Assembly (NCBI GenBank): GCA_910586755.1
Contig: CAJUJM010000034.1
Coordinates: 1 to 23,115, forward strand
Length of the DNA: 23,115 bases
Reading direction: 5' to 3'
From: an uncultured Lachnospiraceae bacterium
GTDB taxonomy: Bacteria > Bacillota > Clostridia > Lachnospirales > Lachnospiraceae
Shown: positions 7,991 through 15,297 of the stretch, piece after piece
Layout: the number at the start of each line of letters is the position of its first letter
How positions within the stretch are numbered: the stretch's first letter is position 1
Program-made: the position numbers and the translations under genes
Notes under the pieces: generated by a model
The model's input: the letters and a program-made list of their open reading frames with translations, nothing else
Database searches by the model: none
What the model was told of the DNA's origin: nothing

Positions 7991-9262
7991 CTAATCTTTG
8001 TCTTTTCCCTTTTCCTTCCGGTAATTGCAAAGGATGGAACGGCGCAGAAGATCCAGTCCGCACACCACCGACTGCTCTCTTATCTTTGCCCGGCTGCCCT
8101 TAAACCGGAATTCCTTTACCGTCACCTTATCTTTTGCAAAGCAGGCAATGTATACCAGGCCCACCGGTTTCTCCTCCGTTCCCCCGTCAGGCCCTGCAAT
8201 GCCGGTAATAGCCACACAAAGGTCCGCGTCAGCCGCAAAAGCGCCTCCGGCGGCCATCTCCTTGGCAGTCTGCTCACTGACTGCCCCGTATTTCTTCAGG
8301 GTGCTCTTGCTTACATCCAAAAGTTTTCTCTTAGATTTGTTAGAATAGGTAACAAAACCTTCCCGAAACACTTCTGAAGCCCCGGGGACATTAACCAAAC
8401 GGCCGGCTAAAAGGCCTCCTGTGCAGGACTCTGCCGTAGTAACCGTAAGCTCATATTTTTCCAAAAGGCGGACAATGGCATCCTCTAAGTTTTCTTCCTC
8501 CCGAACCGTATAAACGCTGTCGCCAAACCGGCTCTTTATTTCCTTTACCACTGGTTTTAAGAGTTTCTTAGCCGATTCCTGATTTTTGGCTCTGGCGGTA
8601 ATCCGAATATGGACTTCCCCGGTTTTGGCATAAGTGGCAATAGTGGGATTGGTCTGATTATCAATAAGGTCCAAAAGCTTATCCTCCACCTGGCTTTCGC
8701 CATGGCCGCAGATCTTTATCATCTGAGACAGAATCACTTCCGGCTGCTTCTTCTGAAGATACGGCATTACCTGGTTCTCAAACATGGGATAAAGCTCGCC
8801 CGGAGGGCCTGGAAGCAGGATCGCCGTCTTTCCATCCTTTTCCAGTATCAGGCCGGGAGCCGTGCCGTTATGGTTGTCCAGTACAATGGCGCCCTCCGGG
8901 ACTATTGCCTGCTTCCAGTTGTTATCCGGAATTTCTTTATAAATACTATTTTTAAAGTAATCCTCTATTCTCTGTCTGGTATGGGGATCTTCTTTTAAAG
9001 CAAATCCCATAACCTCCCCGCAGACCTCCTTGGTCATATCGTCCTCTGTAGGGCCCAGTCCTCCTGTAAGAATCACAATATCAGACCGGCCAAGGGCTGT
9101 CCGGATCGTTTCTGCCATCCGGTCATGATTGTCCCCCACCGTTGCCTGATGGTACATGGTTAGTCCCAAAAGGGCACATTTCTCCGCCAGATATCTGGTG
9201 TTAGTATTGACAATATTGCCCAGCAAAAGCTCGGTTCCAACCGAAATCAGTTCTACTACCAT
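7991..9262 (-). CDS. cinA: CinA family nicotinamide-nucleotide amidase / ADP-ribose pyrophosphatase-like protein
   Basis: The product is 423 aa, the usual length of the two-domain CinA. The N-terminal MoCF_biosynth-like (COG1058) domain starts ELISVGTELLLGNIVNTN and carries LTGGLGPTEDDMT. The C-terminal PncC-type domain has TTAESCTGGLLAGRL and ITGIAGPDGGTEEKPVGLVY. Family members clear nicotinamide mononucleotide by deamidation and hydrolyse ADP-ribose, and some are linked to competence. The start at 9262 lies 3 bp after the pgsA stop, with GGGAG at the end of pgsA serving as ribosome site. The order rimO-pgsA-cinA is common in Clostridia. Confidence 0.97.
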   Translation of the reverse strand: MVVELISVGTELLLGNIVNTNTRYLAEKCALLGLTMYHQATVGDNHDRMAETIRTALGRSDIVILTGGLGPTEDDMTKEVCGEVMGFALKEDPHTRQRIEDYFKNSIYKEIPDNNWKQAIVPEGAIVLDNHNGTAPGLILEKDGKTAILLPGPPGELYPMFENQVMPYLQKKQPEVILSQMIKICGHGESQVEDKLLDLIDNQTNPTIATYAKTGEVHIRITARAKNQESAKKLLKPVVKEIKSRFGDSVYTVREEENLEDAIVRLLEKYELTVTTAESCTGGLLAGRLVNVPGASEVFREGFVTYSNKSKRKLLDVSKSTLKKYGAVSEQTAKEMAAGGAFAADADLCVAITGIAGPDGGTEEKPVGLVYIACFAKDKVTVKEFRFKGSRAKIREQSVVCGLDLLRRSILCNYRKEKGKDKD

Positions 9263-9265
9263 AGG

Positions 9266-9808
9266 TTACATACTCCCTTCTGTCAGCACCTTGTGGTTTT
9301 TTGCCAGATAGTCTATGAGGGACACAATGGTCAAAATCAGGGCAATCCAAATGCAGATCTGGGTGAGCAAATTTAGGGCCGGAATGTTAAGGATCATCAG
9401 CACAATGGCGATCATCTGAAAAGTAGTCTTAAATTTTCCCCAATAGCTGGCGGCAATCACCACGCCATTGTCTGAGGCCACCAGGCGGAAACCGCTGATA
9501 ATAAACTCCCTGCTGATAATGATAATTACCATCCAGGCCGGGATCTGATGAAGCTCAATAAAGCAAATCAGGGCTGAGCACACCAAAAGTTTATCTGCCA
9601 GAGGATCCATAAACTTTCCGAAATTGGTTACCAGATTATATTTCCTGGCAATCTTGCCGTCTAAAAGGTCCGTAAGACTGGCCACAATAAAAATTACAGC
9701 CGCCACAATCCGCATGGTTTCATTGGCTCCTCCCTGGATCATAAGGGCAGCAACAAAAAACGGAATTAAAATCACCCGAAGAATGGTAAGCTTATTAGGT
9801 AAATTCAT
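9266..9808 (-). CDS. pgsA: CDP-diacylglycerol-glycerol-3-phosphate 3-phosphatidyltransferase
   Basis: This integral membrane enzyme joins CDP-diacylglycerol and glycerol 3-phosphate to make phosphatidylglycerol phosphate, the first step to phosphatidylglycerol. It is 180 aa with several hydrophobic helices. The CDP-alcohol phosphotransferase motif DxxDGxxARxxxxxxxxGxxxDxxxD is complete: TDLLDGKIARKYN, then GKFMDPLADKL. The start at 9808 has GAGAGG 6 nt upstream and overlaps the end of rimO by 14 bp, implying coupled translation. Confidence 0.97.
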   Translation of the reverse strand: MNLPNKLTILRVILIPFFVAALMIQGGANETMRIVAAVIFIVASLTDLLDGKIARKYNLVTNFGKFMDPLADKLLVCSALICFIELHQIPAWMVIIIISREFIISGFRLVASDNGVVIAASYWGKFKTTFQMIAIVLMILNIPALNLLTQICIWIALILTIVSLIDYLAKNHKVLTEGSM

Positions 9809-11132
9809 GATACACCTCTCCTATCAAATCATATTCACTGGCTCCCACTACCTTTACCCGGACAAAATCTCCGGACATCAGAAGCTGGCCGGTGTTTACA
9901 AAAATCAATCCGTCTACACCGGGCGCGTCCATATAGGTACGCCCCACATAGGCAGGCTCGTCTGCTACTTTTCCCTCAATCAATACATCTAAAATCCGCC
10001 CTTTCATGCTCTCCGACTTTTCAAAGGCAATCTCCTGCTGAAGCTCCATAAGCTGATCCCGGCGCTCTTCTTTTAGTTCTTCCGGCACCTGATTTTCAAA
10101 GGAAAACGCCGGTGTATCCTCTTCAGCAGAATAGGCAAATACTCCAAGACGGTCAAATTCCATCTCGTCCACAAATTCCATGAGAGCCTCATGATCTTCC
10201 TTTGTCTCCCCGGGGAAACCGGAAATCAGGGTAGTCCTAAGGGCAATGTCCGGGATTTCCCTCCGAAGCTTTCCGATAATCTCCTTAAGCTGCTTTTTAT
10301 CGGTGCGGCGGTTCATCCTTTTTAAGATAGTATCGCTGGCGTGCTGAATGGGAATATCCAGATAATGGCAAATTTTCTCTTCTTCCTTTATGACCTCAAT
10401 GAGCTCATCTGTAATTTCCTCCGGATAGCAGTATTGGATGCGGATCCACTGGATACCGGAAATCTTTGCCAGTTCCTTTAAGAGTTTTGGAAGCATCTTT
10501 TGCCCGTAGAGATCCACGCCGTAAAGAGTCGTCTCCTGGGCTACCAGGATCAGCTCCTTTACCCCCTTTTCCGAAAGCTGCCTGGCCTCCTCCAGCAGCT
10601 CCTCCATGGGATAGCTGCGGTAAGGTCCCCTTAAACTTGGGATAATACAGTAGGTACAGCGCTTATCGCAGCCTTCTGCGATTTTTAAAAAGCTGTAACA
10701 GCCGCCGGTGGTAAGGATCCGGCCAGCCGGGGTTTTGGGAAGGCTGTGTAAATCCTCAAAACAGGAAACCGGGCCATTCCCCTCTAAAACCTGTTTGAGA
10801 GCTGTCAGAATCTCATGGCCTGAGGCAGTTCCCAGGATAGCATCCACTTCCGGGATCTCCTCTAAAATCTCCTGCTTATACCGCTCTGCCATACATCCGG
10901 CTACCAAAAGCGCCTTTACCTTGCCGTCCTTTTTCAGCTCCGCCATCTCCAGAATGGTGTTTACACTCTCTTCTTTGGCATCGCCGATAAAGCAGCAGGT
11001 ATTGATTAAGACAGCGTCTGCCTGTGTCTCATCATCCGTAAACTCCCATCCGTCCTGATAAAGCAGGCCCATCATCTTCTCCGTATCTACCAGGTTCTTG
11101 TCACAGCCCAGTGAAATACACAGTAATTTCAT
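9795..11132 (-). CDS. rimO: ribosomal protein S12 methylthiotransferase RimO
   Basis: This radical-SAM enzyme adds a methylthio group to the conserved Asp of ribosomal protein S12. The order is an N-terminal UPF0004 domain (MKLLCISLGCDKNLVDTE, plus INTCCFIGDAKEE and VAGCMAERY for the second cluster), the radical-SAM cluster CDKRCTYC, and a C-terminal TRAM domain. SLGCDKN distinguishes RimO from MiaB. An in-frame GTG at 11147 exists, but ATG 11132 gives the canonical MKLL start. GAGGTG is 12 nt upstream, a rather long spacing. It is the first gene after the rpoZ-side hairpins and heads the run to ytfJ. Confidence 0.97.
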   Translation of the reverse strand: MKLLCISLGCDKNLVDTEKMMGLLYQDGWEFTDDETQADAVLINTCCFIGDAKEESVNTILEMAELKKDGKVKALLVAGCMAERYKQEILEEIPEVDAILGTASGHEILTALKQVLEGNGPVSCFEDLHSLPKTPAGRILTTGGCYSFLKIAEGCDKRCTYCIIPSLRGPYRSYPMEELLEEARQLSEKGVKELILVAQETTLYGVDLYGQKMLPKLLKELAKISGIQWIRIQYCYPEEITDELIEVIKEEEKICHYLDIPIQHASDTILKRMNRRTDKKQLKEIIGKLRREIPDIALRTTLISGFPGETKEDHEALMEFVDEMEFDRLGVFAYSAEEDTPAFSFENQVPEELKEERRDQLMELQQEIAFEKSESMKGRILDVLIEGKVADEPAYVGRTYMDAPGVDGLIFVNTGQLLMSGDFVRVKVVGASEYDLIGEVYHEFT

Positions 11133-11176
11133 AATACTTAAATGCACCTCTCTCTGTTAAGGGTATGTTGCAAGAA

Positions 11177-11204
11177 AAGCCATCTCAATACAAAGAGACG
11201 GCTT
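11177..11204 (-). terminator. hairpin between rpoZ and rimO, probable terminator or attenuator
   Basis: AAGCCGTCTC and GAGATGGCTT on the minus strand form a 10-bp stem with one G-U pair and an 8-nt loop, followed by TTCTTGC. The mismatch position pairs as G-U only in minus-strand RNA, which favours that direction. The U-tract is weak, and the hairpin lies about 45 nt before the rimO start, so it could be a partial terminator or an attenuator rather than a clean end. Confidence 0.5.
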
Positions 11205-11215
11205 ACGCTTACTTT

Positions 11216-11310
11216 AAAAGTCCGCCGCCGACAGGCGGCATGCATTCCGGTATGCCCCATGCGCCCGCCGGACTTTCCTATGCGGTAGTGCGTCCGCTGC
11301 CGGGCGCATG
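11216..11310 (-). repeat. GC-rich spacer with interleaved inverted repeats
   Basis: Perfect arms CATGCGCCCG (11258-11267) and CGGGCGCATG (11301-11310) interleave with perfect arms AAAGTCCG (11217-11224) and CGGACTTT (11269-11276). Two smaller hairpins, 11225-11238 (CCGCC/GGCGG) and 11237-11256 (GGCAT/ATGCC core), lie inside. The block is much more GC-rich than the flanking genes and encodes nothing visible. It may be an intergenic repeat element or a structured 3' leader. Confidence 0.55.
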
Positions 11311-11319
11311 CAGGTTTGC

Positions 11320-11574
11320 TTATTGATTGTCCTCCTTCGGGATCTCGTCTTCCCCCACAATCTTTACCTTTGTCTTATACAGCTCGTCAATTGCCATAGA
11401 CAGCGGCTTGCGGTTTGCTCCCGGAACCATAGGATCCGACCCGCCGATGATCTGTCTTGCCCGCTTTGCAGAGGCGATAACAATGGAATACCGGCTCTGC
11501 ACCACCGGCTGTTCTCCCGGTTCCACCTCGCTGTTTACTACATTAATTAAATCCGAATAAGATGGATGTAACAT
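11320..11574 (-). CDS. rpoZ: DNA-directed RNA polymerase subunit omega
   Basis: The product is 84 aa, a small subunit that helps RNA polymerase assembly. It begins MLHPSYSDLINVVN and shows the omega core SRYSIVIASAKRARQIIGG followed by KPLSMAIDELYKTKVKI. ATG at 11574 is chosen over the upstream in-frame TTG at 11580, because AAAGGAG lies 9 nt before the ATG but only 3 nt before the TTG. It follows gmk by 16 bp, the standard gmk-rpoZ order of Firmicutes. Confidence 0.95.
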   Translation of the reverse strand: MLHPSYSDLINVVNSEVEPGEQPVVQSRYSIVIASAKRARQIIGGSDPMVPGANRKPLSMAIDELYKTKVKIVGEDEIPKEDNQ

Positions 11575-11590
11575 ATACAAATTCTCCTTT

Positions 11591-12220
11591 CTATCTCTTA
11601 CTTATCTGGTGAAGTTCTGTCCGCATGTTCTCAATAAACTCCAGCCGGTTACAGGTGCGGCTGTGATGATCCTGAATGATCTGATGCATCTGTCTTACAC
11701 AATCCTCCACCTTATCATTAATCAGGATATAATCGTAATTCTCAATGCCTTCCGCTTCCTCTAAAGCCCGTTTTAACCGGTTCTTGATTACCTCAGCCGT
11801 CTCAGTTCCCCGGCTGGTAAGACGCTCTCTCAGCTCTGCCGCGCTGGGAGGCATTACAAACAGAAGCAATGCCTGAGGAAACTGGCTTTTTATCTTTAAT
11901 GCCCCCTGGATCTCAATTTCTAAGATAACATCCTTTCCGGCATCCATCTGATTGATTACGTATTCTCTGGGAGTCCCATAGTAGTTCTCCACATACCGGG
12001 CATACTCAATTAACTGTCCGGCCTTTATCATTTCTTCAAACCGCTCCCGGCTGACGAAGAAATACTCCCTCCCATCTGCTTCCCCTGGTCTGGGGGAACG
12101 GGTGGTGGCGGAAATAGACAGGGCATAATTATCATACCTCTCCAGCAGCGCCTTCATCAAGGTGCCTTTTCCAGCGCCGGAGAATCCGGATACCACTGCC
12201 AATACTCCTTTATTTATCAT
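11591..12220 (-). CDS. gmk: guanylate kinase
   Basis: This enzyme phosphorylates GMP (and dGMP) to GDP with ATP. It is 209 aa, the family's normal length. It carries the P-loop GFSGAGKGT near the N-terminus, the GMP-binding RSPRPGEADGREYFFVS and EIEIQGALKIK segments, and the lid-region sequence LRERLTSRGTE. The start at 12220 has GGAG 7 nt upstream. It sits between yicC and rpoZ with short gaps, as one operon. Confidence 0.97.
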   Translation of the reverse strand: MINKGVLAVVSGFSGAGKGTLMKALLERYDNYALSISATTRSPRPGEADGREYFFVSRERFEEMIKAGQLIEYARYVENYYGTPREYVINQMDAGKDVILEIEIQGALKIKSQFPQALLLFVMPPSAAELRERLTSRGTETAEVIKNRLKRALEEAEGIENYDYILINDKVEDCVRQMHQIIQDHHSRTCNRLEFIENMRTELHQISKR

Positions 12221-12239
12221 CTCTGTTCTCCTATACGCC

Positions 12240-13118
12240 TTATTCGATATTTTGAATCTGTTCCCTTACCTTTTCCACCTCTGTCTTTAAGGCAATGGCT
12301 CTCTGAGAAATCTCCAGGTCATTGGCTTTGGAAAGAATCGTATTGGCCTCCCGGTTCATTTCCTGGGCAATAAAATCCAGCTTGCGGCCAATACTGCCTC
12401 CCAGGTCAAGTTCCTTCCTGGTGCTGGCAATATGACTGCGGAGGCGGACCGTTTCTTCATCTACACAGATCTTATCTGCAAAAATCGTAACTTCTGTGGC
12501 AATCCGGTTTTCATCTACAGAAGCCCCGGTTAGCAGCTCCCTTACCTTTTCCTCCAGCTTGGCCCGGTACTCTGCCAGAACCTGTGGGGAACGCTCCTCC
12601 ACCTCAGACACCAAAGTCTCCATATAATCAAGTTTACCCAGAAGGTCTTTCTTTAAATTCTCTCCCTCCAGAGTTCTAGTCTCTACAAACCTGTCCGAAG
12701 CCTGCCTTACAGCGTGAGAAAGGATTTTCCACATCTCCTCCTCATTCTCAGGAGCCTGCTCCATGGTAAGAACCTCCGGACATCGGGCCAAATCCGTCAC
12801 CGTTACAGTATTGGGAAGGCCAAACTGCCTGGCCATAGCCCCGTAAGCCTCCATATATTCTGCCGCCAGGCCGCTGTTGTACTTTAAGCACATCCGTCCT
12901 TCTGTATAGTCCTCATAACTGATAAATACATCCACTTTGCCTCTTTGGATATAATCCTTTAAGAGGGTCCGGATACCAGCCTCAAAGTAATTAAACTTTT
13001 TAGGCATCTTGATGCTTAAATCCAGATACCGGTGGTTGACGGCCTTCATCTCCACGGATATCTTGTAGCTGTCTGTCACCGTTTCAAATCTGCCAAAACC
13101 AGTCATGCTTTTTATCAT
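12240..13118 (-). CDS. YicC/YloC family endoribonuclease
   Basis: The product is 292 aa. Family members are single-strand-specific endoribonucleases. Signature segments are the N-terminal MIKSMTGFGRFE, VEMKAVNHRYLDLSIKMP and the C-terminal GRKLDFIAQEMNREANTILSKAND. The start at 13118 has GAGAGG 8 nt upstream. It is first in the yicC-gmk-rpoZ operon. Bacillus subtilis has remA (DUF370) between yicC and gmk; here only 19 bp separate them, so remA is absent from this position. Confidence 0.95.
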   Translation of the reverse strand: MIKSMTGFGRFETVTDSYKISVEMKAVNHRYLDLSIKMPKKFNYFEAGIRTLLKDYIQRGKVDVFISYEDYTEGRMCLKYNSGLAAEYMEAYGAMARQFGLPNTVTVTDLARCPEVLTMEQAPENEEEMWKILSHAVRQASDRFVETRTLEGENLKKDLLGKLDYMETLVSEVEERSPQVLAEYRAKLEEKVRELLTGASVDENRIATEVTIFADKICVDEETVRLRSHIASTRKELDLGGSIGRKLDFIAQEMNREANTILSKANDLEISQRAIALKTEVEKVREQIQNIE

Positions 13119-13163
13119 GCCTTATGCCTCTCTTTCACCATGGTTTTTACCATAGATGTTTCC

Positions 13164-13192
13164 ATTATAAGGCAAAGGCTATGGCAAGTCAA
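13164..13192 (-). promoter_or_regulatory. sigma-A-type promoter of yicC-gmk-rpoZ
   Basis: TTGACT (13192-13187) and a perfect TATAAT (13169-13164) on the minus strand are 17 bp apart, placing the start of transcription about 40 nt before the yicC ATG. The short leader holds a small ATGGT/ACCAT hairpin. This is among the clearest promoters in the window. Confidence 0.8.
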
Positions 13193-13199
13193 TAAAACA

Positions 13200-13228
13200 T
13201 TTCATTATCAGAAAATCTGTGGTATACT
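13200..13228 (+). promoter_or_regulatory. candidate extended -10 promoter for the rqcH leader
   Basis: TGGTATACT (13220-13228) on the plus strand is a TGn-extended -10 box. The 17-bp-upstream hexamer TTTCAT (13200-13205) is a poor -35, as is common for extended -10 promoters. Transcription would start near 13235, at the first copy of the triplicated motif, about 300 nt before rqcH. The site diverges from the yicC promoter. Confidence 0.5.
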
Positions 13229-13234
13229 ATGAAC

Positions 13235-13260
13235 ACTTGGCGAGGTCTTTTCGAGCCTAG
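13235..13260 (+). repeat. leader motif copy 1
   Basis: A 26-nt unit beginning ACTTGGCGAGG and ending TCGAGCCTAG. With its flanks (CAC...GTG) the two ends pair over 8 positions with a single T-T mismatch. It begins at the predicted transcription start. It differs from copy 2 at 3 of 26 positions. Confidence 0.6.
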
Positions 13261-13271
13261 TGAGAATGCAT

Positions 13272-13314
13272 ACCTGGATACTTAGCGAGGTCTTTCCGAG
13301 CTTAGAATCCAGGT
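13272..13314 (+). repeat. leader motif copy 2 inside a perfect 8-bp stem
   Basis: The motif (13280-13305, ACTTAGCGAGG to CCGAGCTTAG) is enclosed by ACCTGGAT (13272-13279) and ATCCAGGT (13307-13314), a perfect inverted repeat. The same T-T mismatch as in copy 1 occurs between the CTTAG ends. Read as words, the unit is CTTAG-CGAG-GTCTTTC-CGAG-CTTAG, a symmetric direct arrangement. Confidence 0.6.
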
Positions 13315-13322
13315 GTACTATA

Positions 13323-13466
13323 ACAGTTTAGACGGCGGGGAATATGATATGGATTTTGTACGTCGAGCTTGCTCGTAAGGCAAAATTTATATCATATTCC
13401 CCATCGGATGGACATCCCAGCTTCTTGTCCGGCTGCGCCGGGCAAGAAGATACCCGTCTAAACTGT
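13323..13466 (+). repeat. large nested inverted repeat in the rqcH leader (structured RNA or MITE-like element)
   Basis: The outer arms ACAGTTTAGACGG (13323-13335) and CCGTCTAAACTGT (13454-13466) are perfect complements. They enclose a 22-bp stem (13337-13358 with 13381-13402), whose only non-Watson-Crick pairs are two adjacent G-U, capped by a small GAGC/GCTC hairpin. Next is a GGAT/ATCC mini-hairpin (13406-13417), then a 12-bp stem with one G-U and a 5-nt loop (13421-13449). The G-U pairs fit plus-strand RNA. Together they make a multi-branched fold closed by one stem. No reading frame of note lies inside, and no obvious target duplication flanks it. Confidence 0.75.
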
Positions 13467-13470
13467 CAAC

Positions 13471-13496
13471 ACTTGGCCAGGTTTTTCCAAGCCCAA
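13471..13496 (+). repeat. leader motif copy 3 (diverged)
   Basis: ACTTGGCCAGG to CCAAGCCCAA, preceded by AACA as in copy 1. CTTGG (13472-13476) pairs perfectly with CCAAG (13487-13491). It differs from copies 1 and 2 at several positions and lies on the other side of the large inverted repeat, about 40 nt before the rqcH start. Confidence 0.5.
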
Positions 13497-13533
13497 CGCC
13501 AATTCACAACTCAACGAAGAAAGGAGCATCCCA

Positions 13534-15276
13534 ATGGCTTTTGACGGAATCGTAATCGCAAATCTGGTCCATGATTTAAAATATGCCGTAGAAGGCGGGC
13601 GCATTTCAAAGATCGCCCAGCCAGAGAAAGATGAGCTGTTGTTTCAGATAAAAAAGGAGGGAAATTCCGTAAGGCTTTTGGCCTCAGCCAGCGCAAGCCT
13701 TCCTTTAGTATATCTTACTGACACCAACAAGCCAAGCCCCATGGTGGCCCCGGGTTTCTGTATGCTGTTGCGGAAACACATCGGAAGCGCCCGGATTGTG
13801 TCCGTATCCCAGCCAGGTCTGGAGCGGATTATTGAATTTACCCTGGAGCATTTAGACGAGATGGGGGATGTATGCCGCAAACGGCTCATTATTGAAATTA
13901 TGGGAAAGCACAGCAATATTATCTTCTGCAAAGAGGATGGTACGATTCTGGACAGCATCAAGCACGTTTCGGCCCAGGTAAGCTCTGTCCGGGAGGTGCT
14001 GCCCGGAAGAATGTACTTTATCCCCCACACCGTGGAAAAGTCCGATCCCCTCACCGTAACCCCTGAGGCTTTTTCCGCCGCCATGTCCCGGACTCCTATG
14101 CCTCTTCAAAAGGCCCTGTACAACCGTTTTACCGGTATCAGCCCCATTATTGCCGAGGAGCTGTGCCATTTGGCATTTCTAAACCCGGATAAGGCGGCCG
14201 TGGATCTGACAGAAGAGGAAACCCTTCATCTTTACCGGACTCTCACTCTTATGATGGAAGATGTGGCAGAGGGCAATTTTACTCCCAATATTGTCTACGA
14301 CGGGGAAACCCCGGTGGAGTTCTCTTCCCTTCCCTTAACCTGTTTTGACAGTCCCCGTTTTAAGCGCCGGGAAGCGGATTCTATCAGCCAGGTTCTTAAA
14401 ACCTATTATTCCTCCAGAGAAACCATTACCCGGATCCGCCAGAAATCCGTGGATCTGCGCCGTATCGTCCAAACTGCCTTAGAGCGCAATTATAAAAAAT
14501 ATGATCTTCAGCTAAAGCAGTTAAAAGACACAGAAAAGCGGGAAAAATACCGGATTTACGGCGAACTGTTAAACACCTATGGCTATGAGCTTTCCGGCGG
14601 GGAAAAAGAATTCCAGTGCATGAATTACTATACCAATGAGGAAATCCGCATCCCCTTAGATCCTCAGCTTTCTGCTAAGGAAAATGCCAAGAAGCATTTT
14701 GACAAATATAATAAGCTAAAGCGCACCTTCGACGCCCTAAGCGGCCTTATCAAGGAAACCAAAGGGGAAATTGACCACCTGGAATCCGTAAGCGCCGCCC
14801 TGGATATTGCCCTTCAGGAAAGTGATTTGGTACAAATCAAAGAGGAATTAATGGAATATGGCTACATTAAGAAGCGGCGGGCCGGGGACAAGCGTCCCAA
14901 GATTACCAGCCGTCCCTTCCACTATCTTTCCAGCGACGGGTTCCATATCTATGTGGGGAAAAATAATTATCAAAACGAAGATTTGACCTTTAAGGTGGCC
15001 AATGGCGGCGACTGGTGGTTCCATGCCAAGGGAATCCCCGGCTCCCATGTAATTGTGAAAACGGAAGGGAAGGATCTGCCTGACCGGGTATTTGAAGAAG
15101 CCGGAGCCCTGGCGGCCTGGTATTCCAAGGCAAGGGAGAACGACAAGGTAGAAATCGACTATATTCAGCGCAAAAATATCCGCAAGGTAGCGGGCGCGGC
15201 TCCGGGATTTGTGATTTACCATACCAATTATTCATTGGTGGCCACGCCCTCCTGCGGATTTACGGAGTTAGAGTAA
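13534..15276 (+). CDS. rqcH: Rqc2 homologue RqcH (NFACT family ribosome quality-control protein)
   Basis: The product is 580 aa. RqcH binds 50S subunits carrying stalled peptidyl-tRNA and adds C-terminal alanine tails that mark the peptide for degradation; older names are FbpA or fibronectin-binding protein. The N-terminal NFACT-N domain starts MAFDGIVIANLVHDL and includes FCMLLRKHIGSARI and EIMGKHSNIIF. A central coiled-coil/helical region spans about residues 290-440. The C-terminal NFACT-R domain has GFHIYVGKNNYQNEDL and GGDWWFHAKGIPGSHVIV. The start follows AAAGGAG with a 7-nt spacer. It is the only convincing plus-strand gene here, with a long structured leader, and ends 21 bp from the convergent GH2 gene. 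Confidence 0.95.
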   Translation: MAFDGIVIANLVHDLKYAVEGGRISKIAQPEKDELLFQIKKEGNSVRLLASASASLPLVYLTDTNKPSPMVAPGFCMLLRKHIGSARIVSVSQPGLERIIEFTLEHLDEMGDVCRKRLIIEIMGKHSNIIFCKEDGTILDSIKHVSAQVSSVREVLPGRMYFIPHTVEKSDPLTVTPEAFSAAMSRTPMPLQKALYNRFTGISPIIAEELCHLAFLNPDKAAVDLTEEETLHLYRTLTLMMEDVAEGNFTPNIVYDGETPVEFSSLPLTCFDSPRFKRREADSISQVLKTYYSSRETITRIRQKSVDLRRIVQTALERNYKKYDLQLKQLKDTEKREKYRIYGELLNTYGYELSGGEKEFQCMNYYTNEEIRIPLDPQLSAKENAKKHFDKYNKLKRTFDALSGLIKETKGEIDHLESVSAALDIALQESDLVQIKEELMEYGYIKKRRAGDKRPKITSRPFHYLSSDGFHIYVGKNNYQNEDLTFKVANGGDWWFHAKGIPGSHVIVKTEGKDLPDRVFEEAGALAAWYSKARENDKVEIDYIQRKNIRKVAGAAPGFVIYHTNYSLVATPSCGFTELE

Positions 15277-15297
15277 AAAATTGTTATTAAGAGGTCA

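Noticed and set aside
11250..11290. AGGAAAGTCCGG on the minus strand, resembling the start of bacterial RNase P RNA
   Set aside because: Only this short string matches. The rest of the conserved core (for example the ACAGAAACCG region) is absent and the block is about 95 nt, far too short.
13235..13496. CRISPR-like array from three similar repeats
   Set aside because: Spacing is uneven (about 20 and 165 nt), copy 3 is diverged, the units form hairpins with leader stems, and no cas genes are present.
15277..15297. Bidirectional terminator between convergent rqcH and GH2
   Set aside because: The 21-bp gap contains no inverted repeat.
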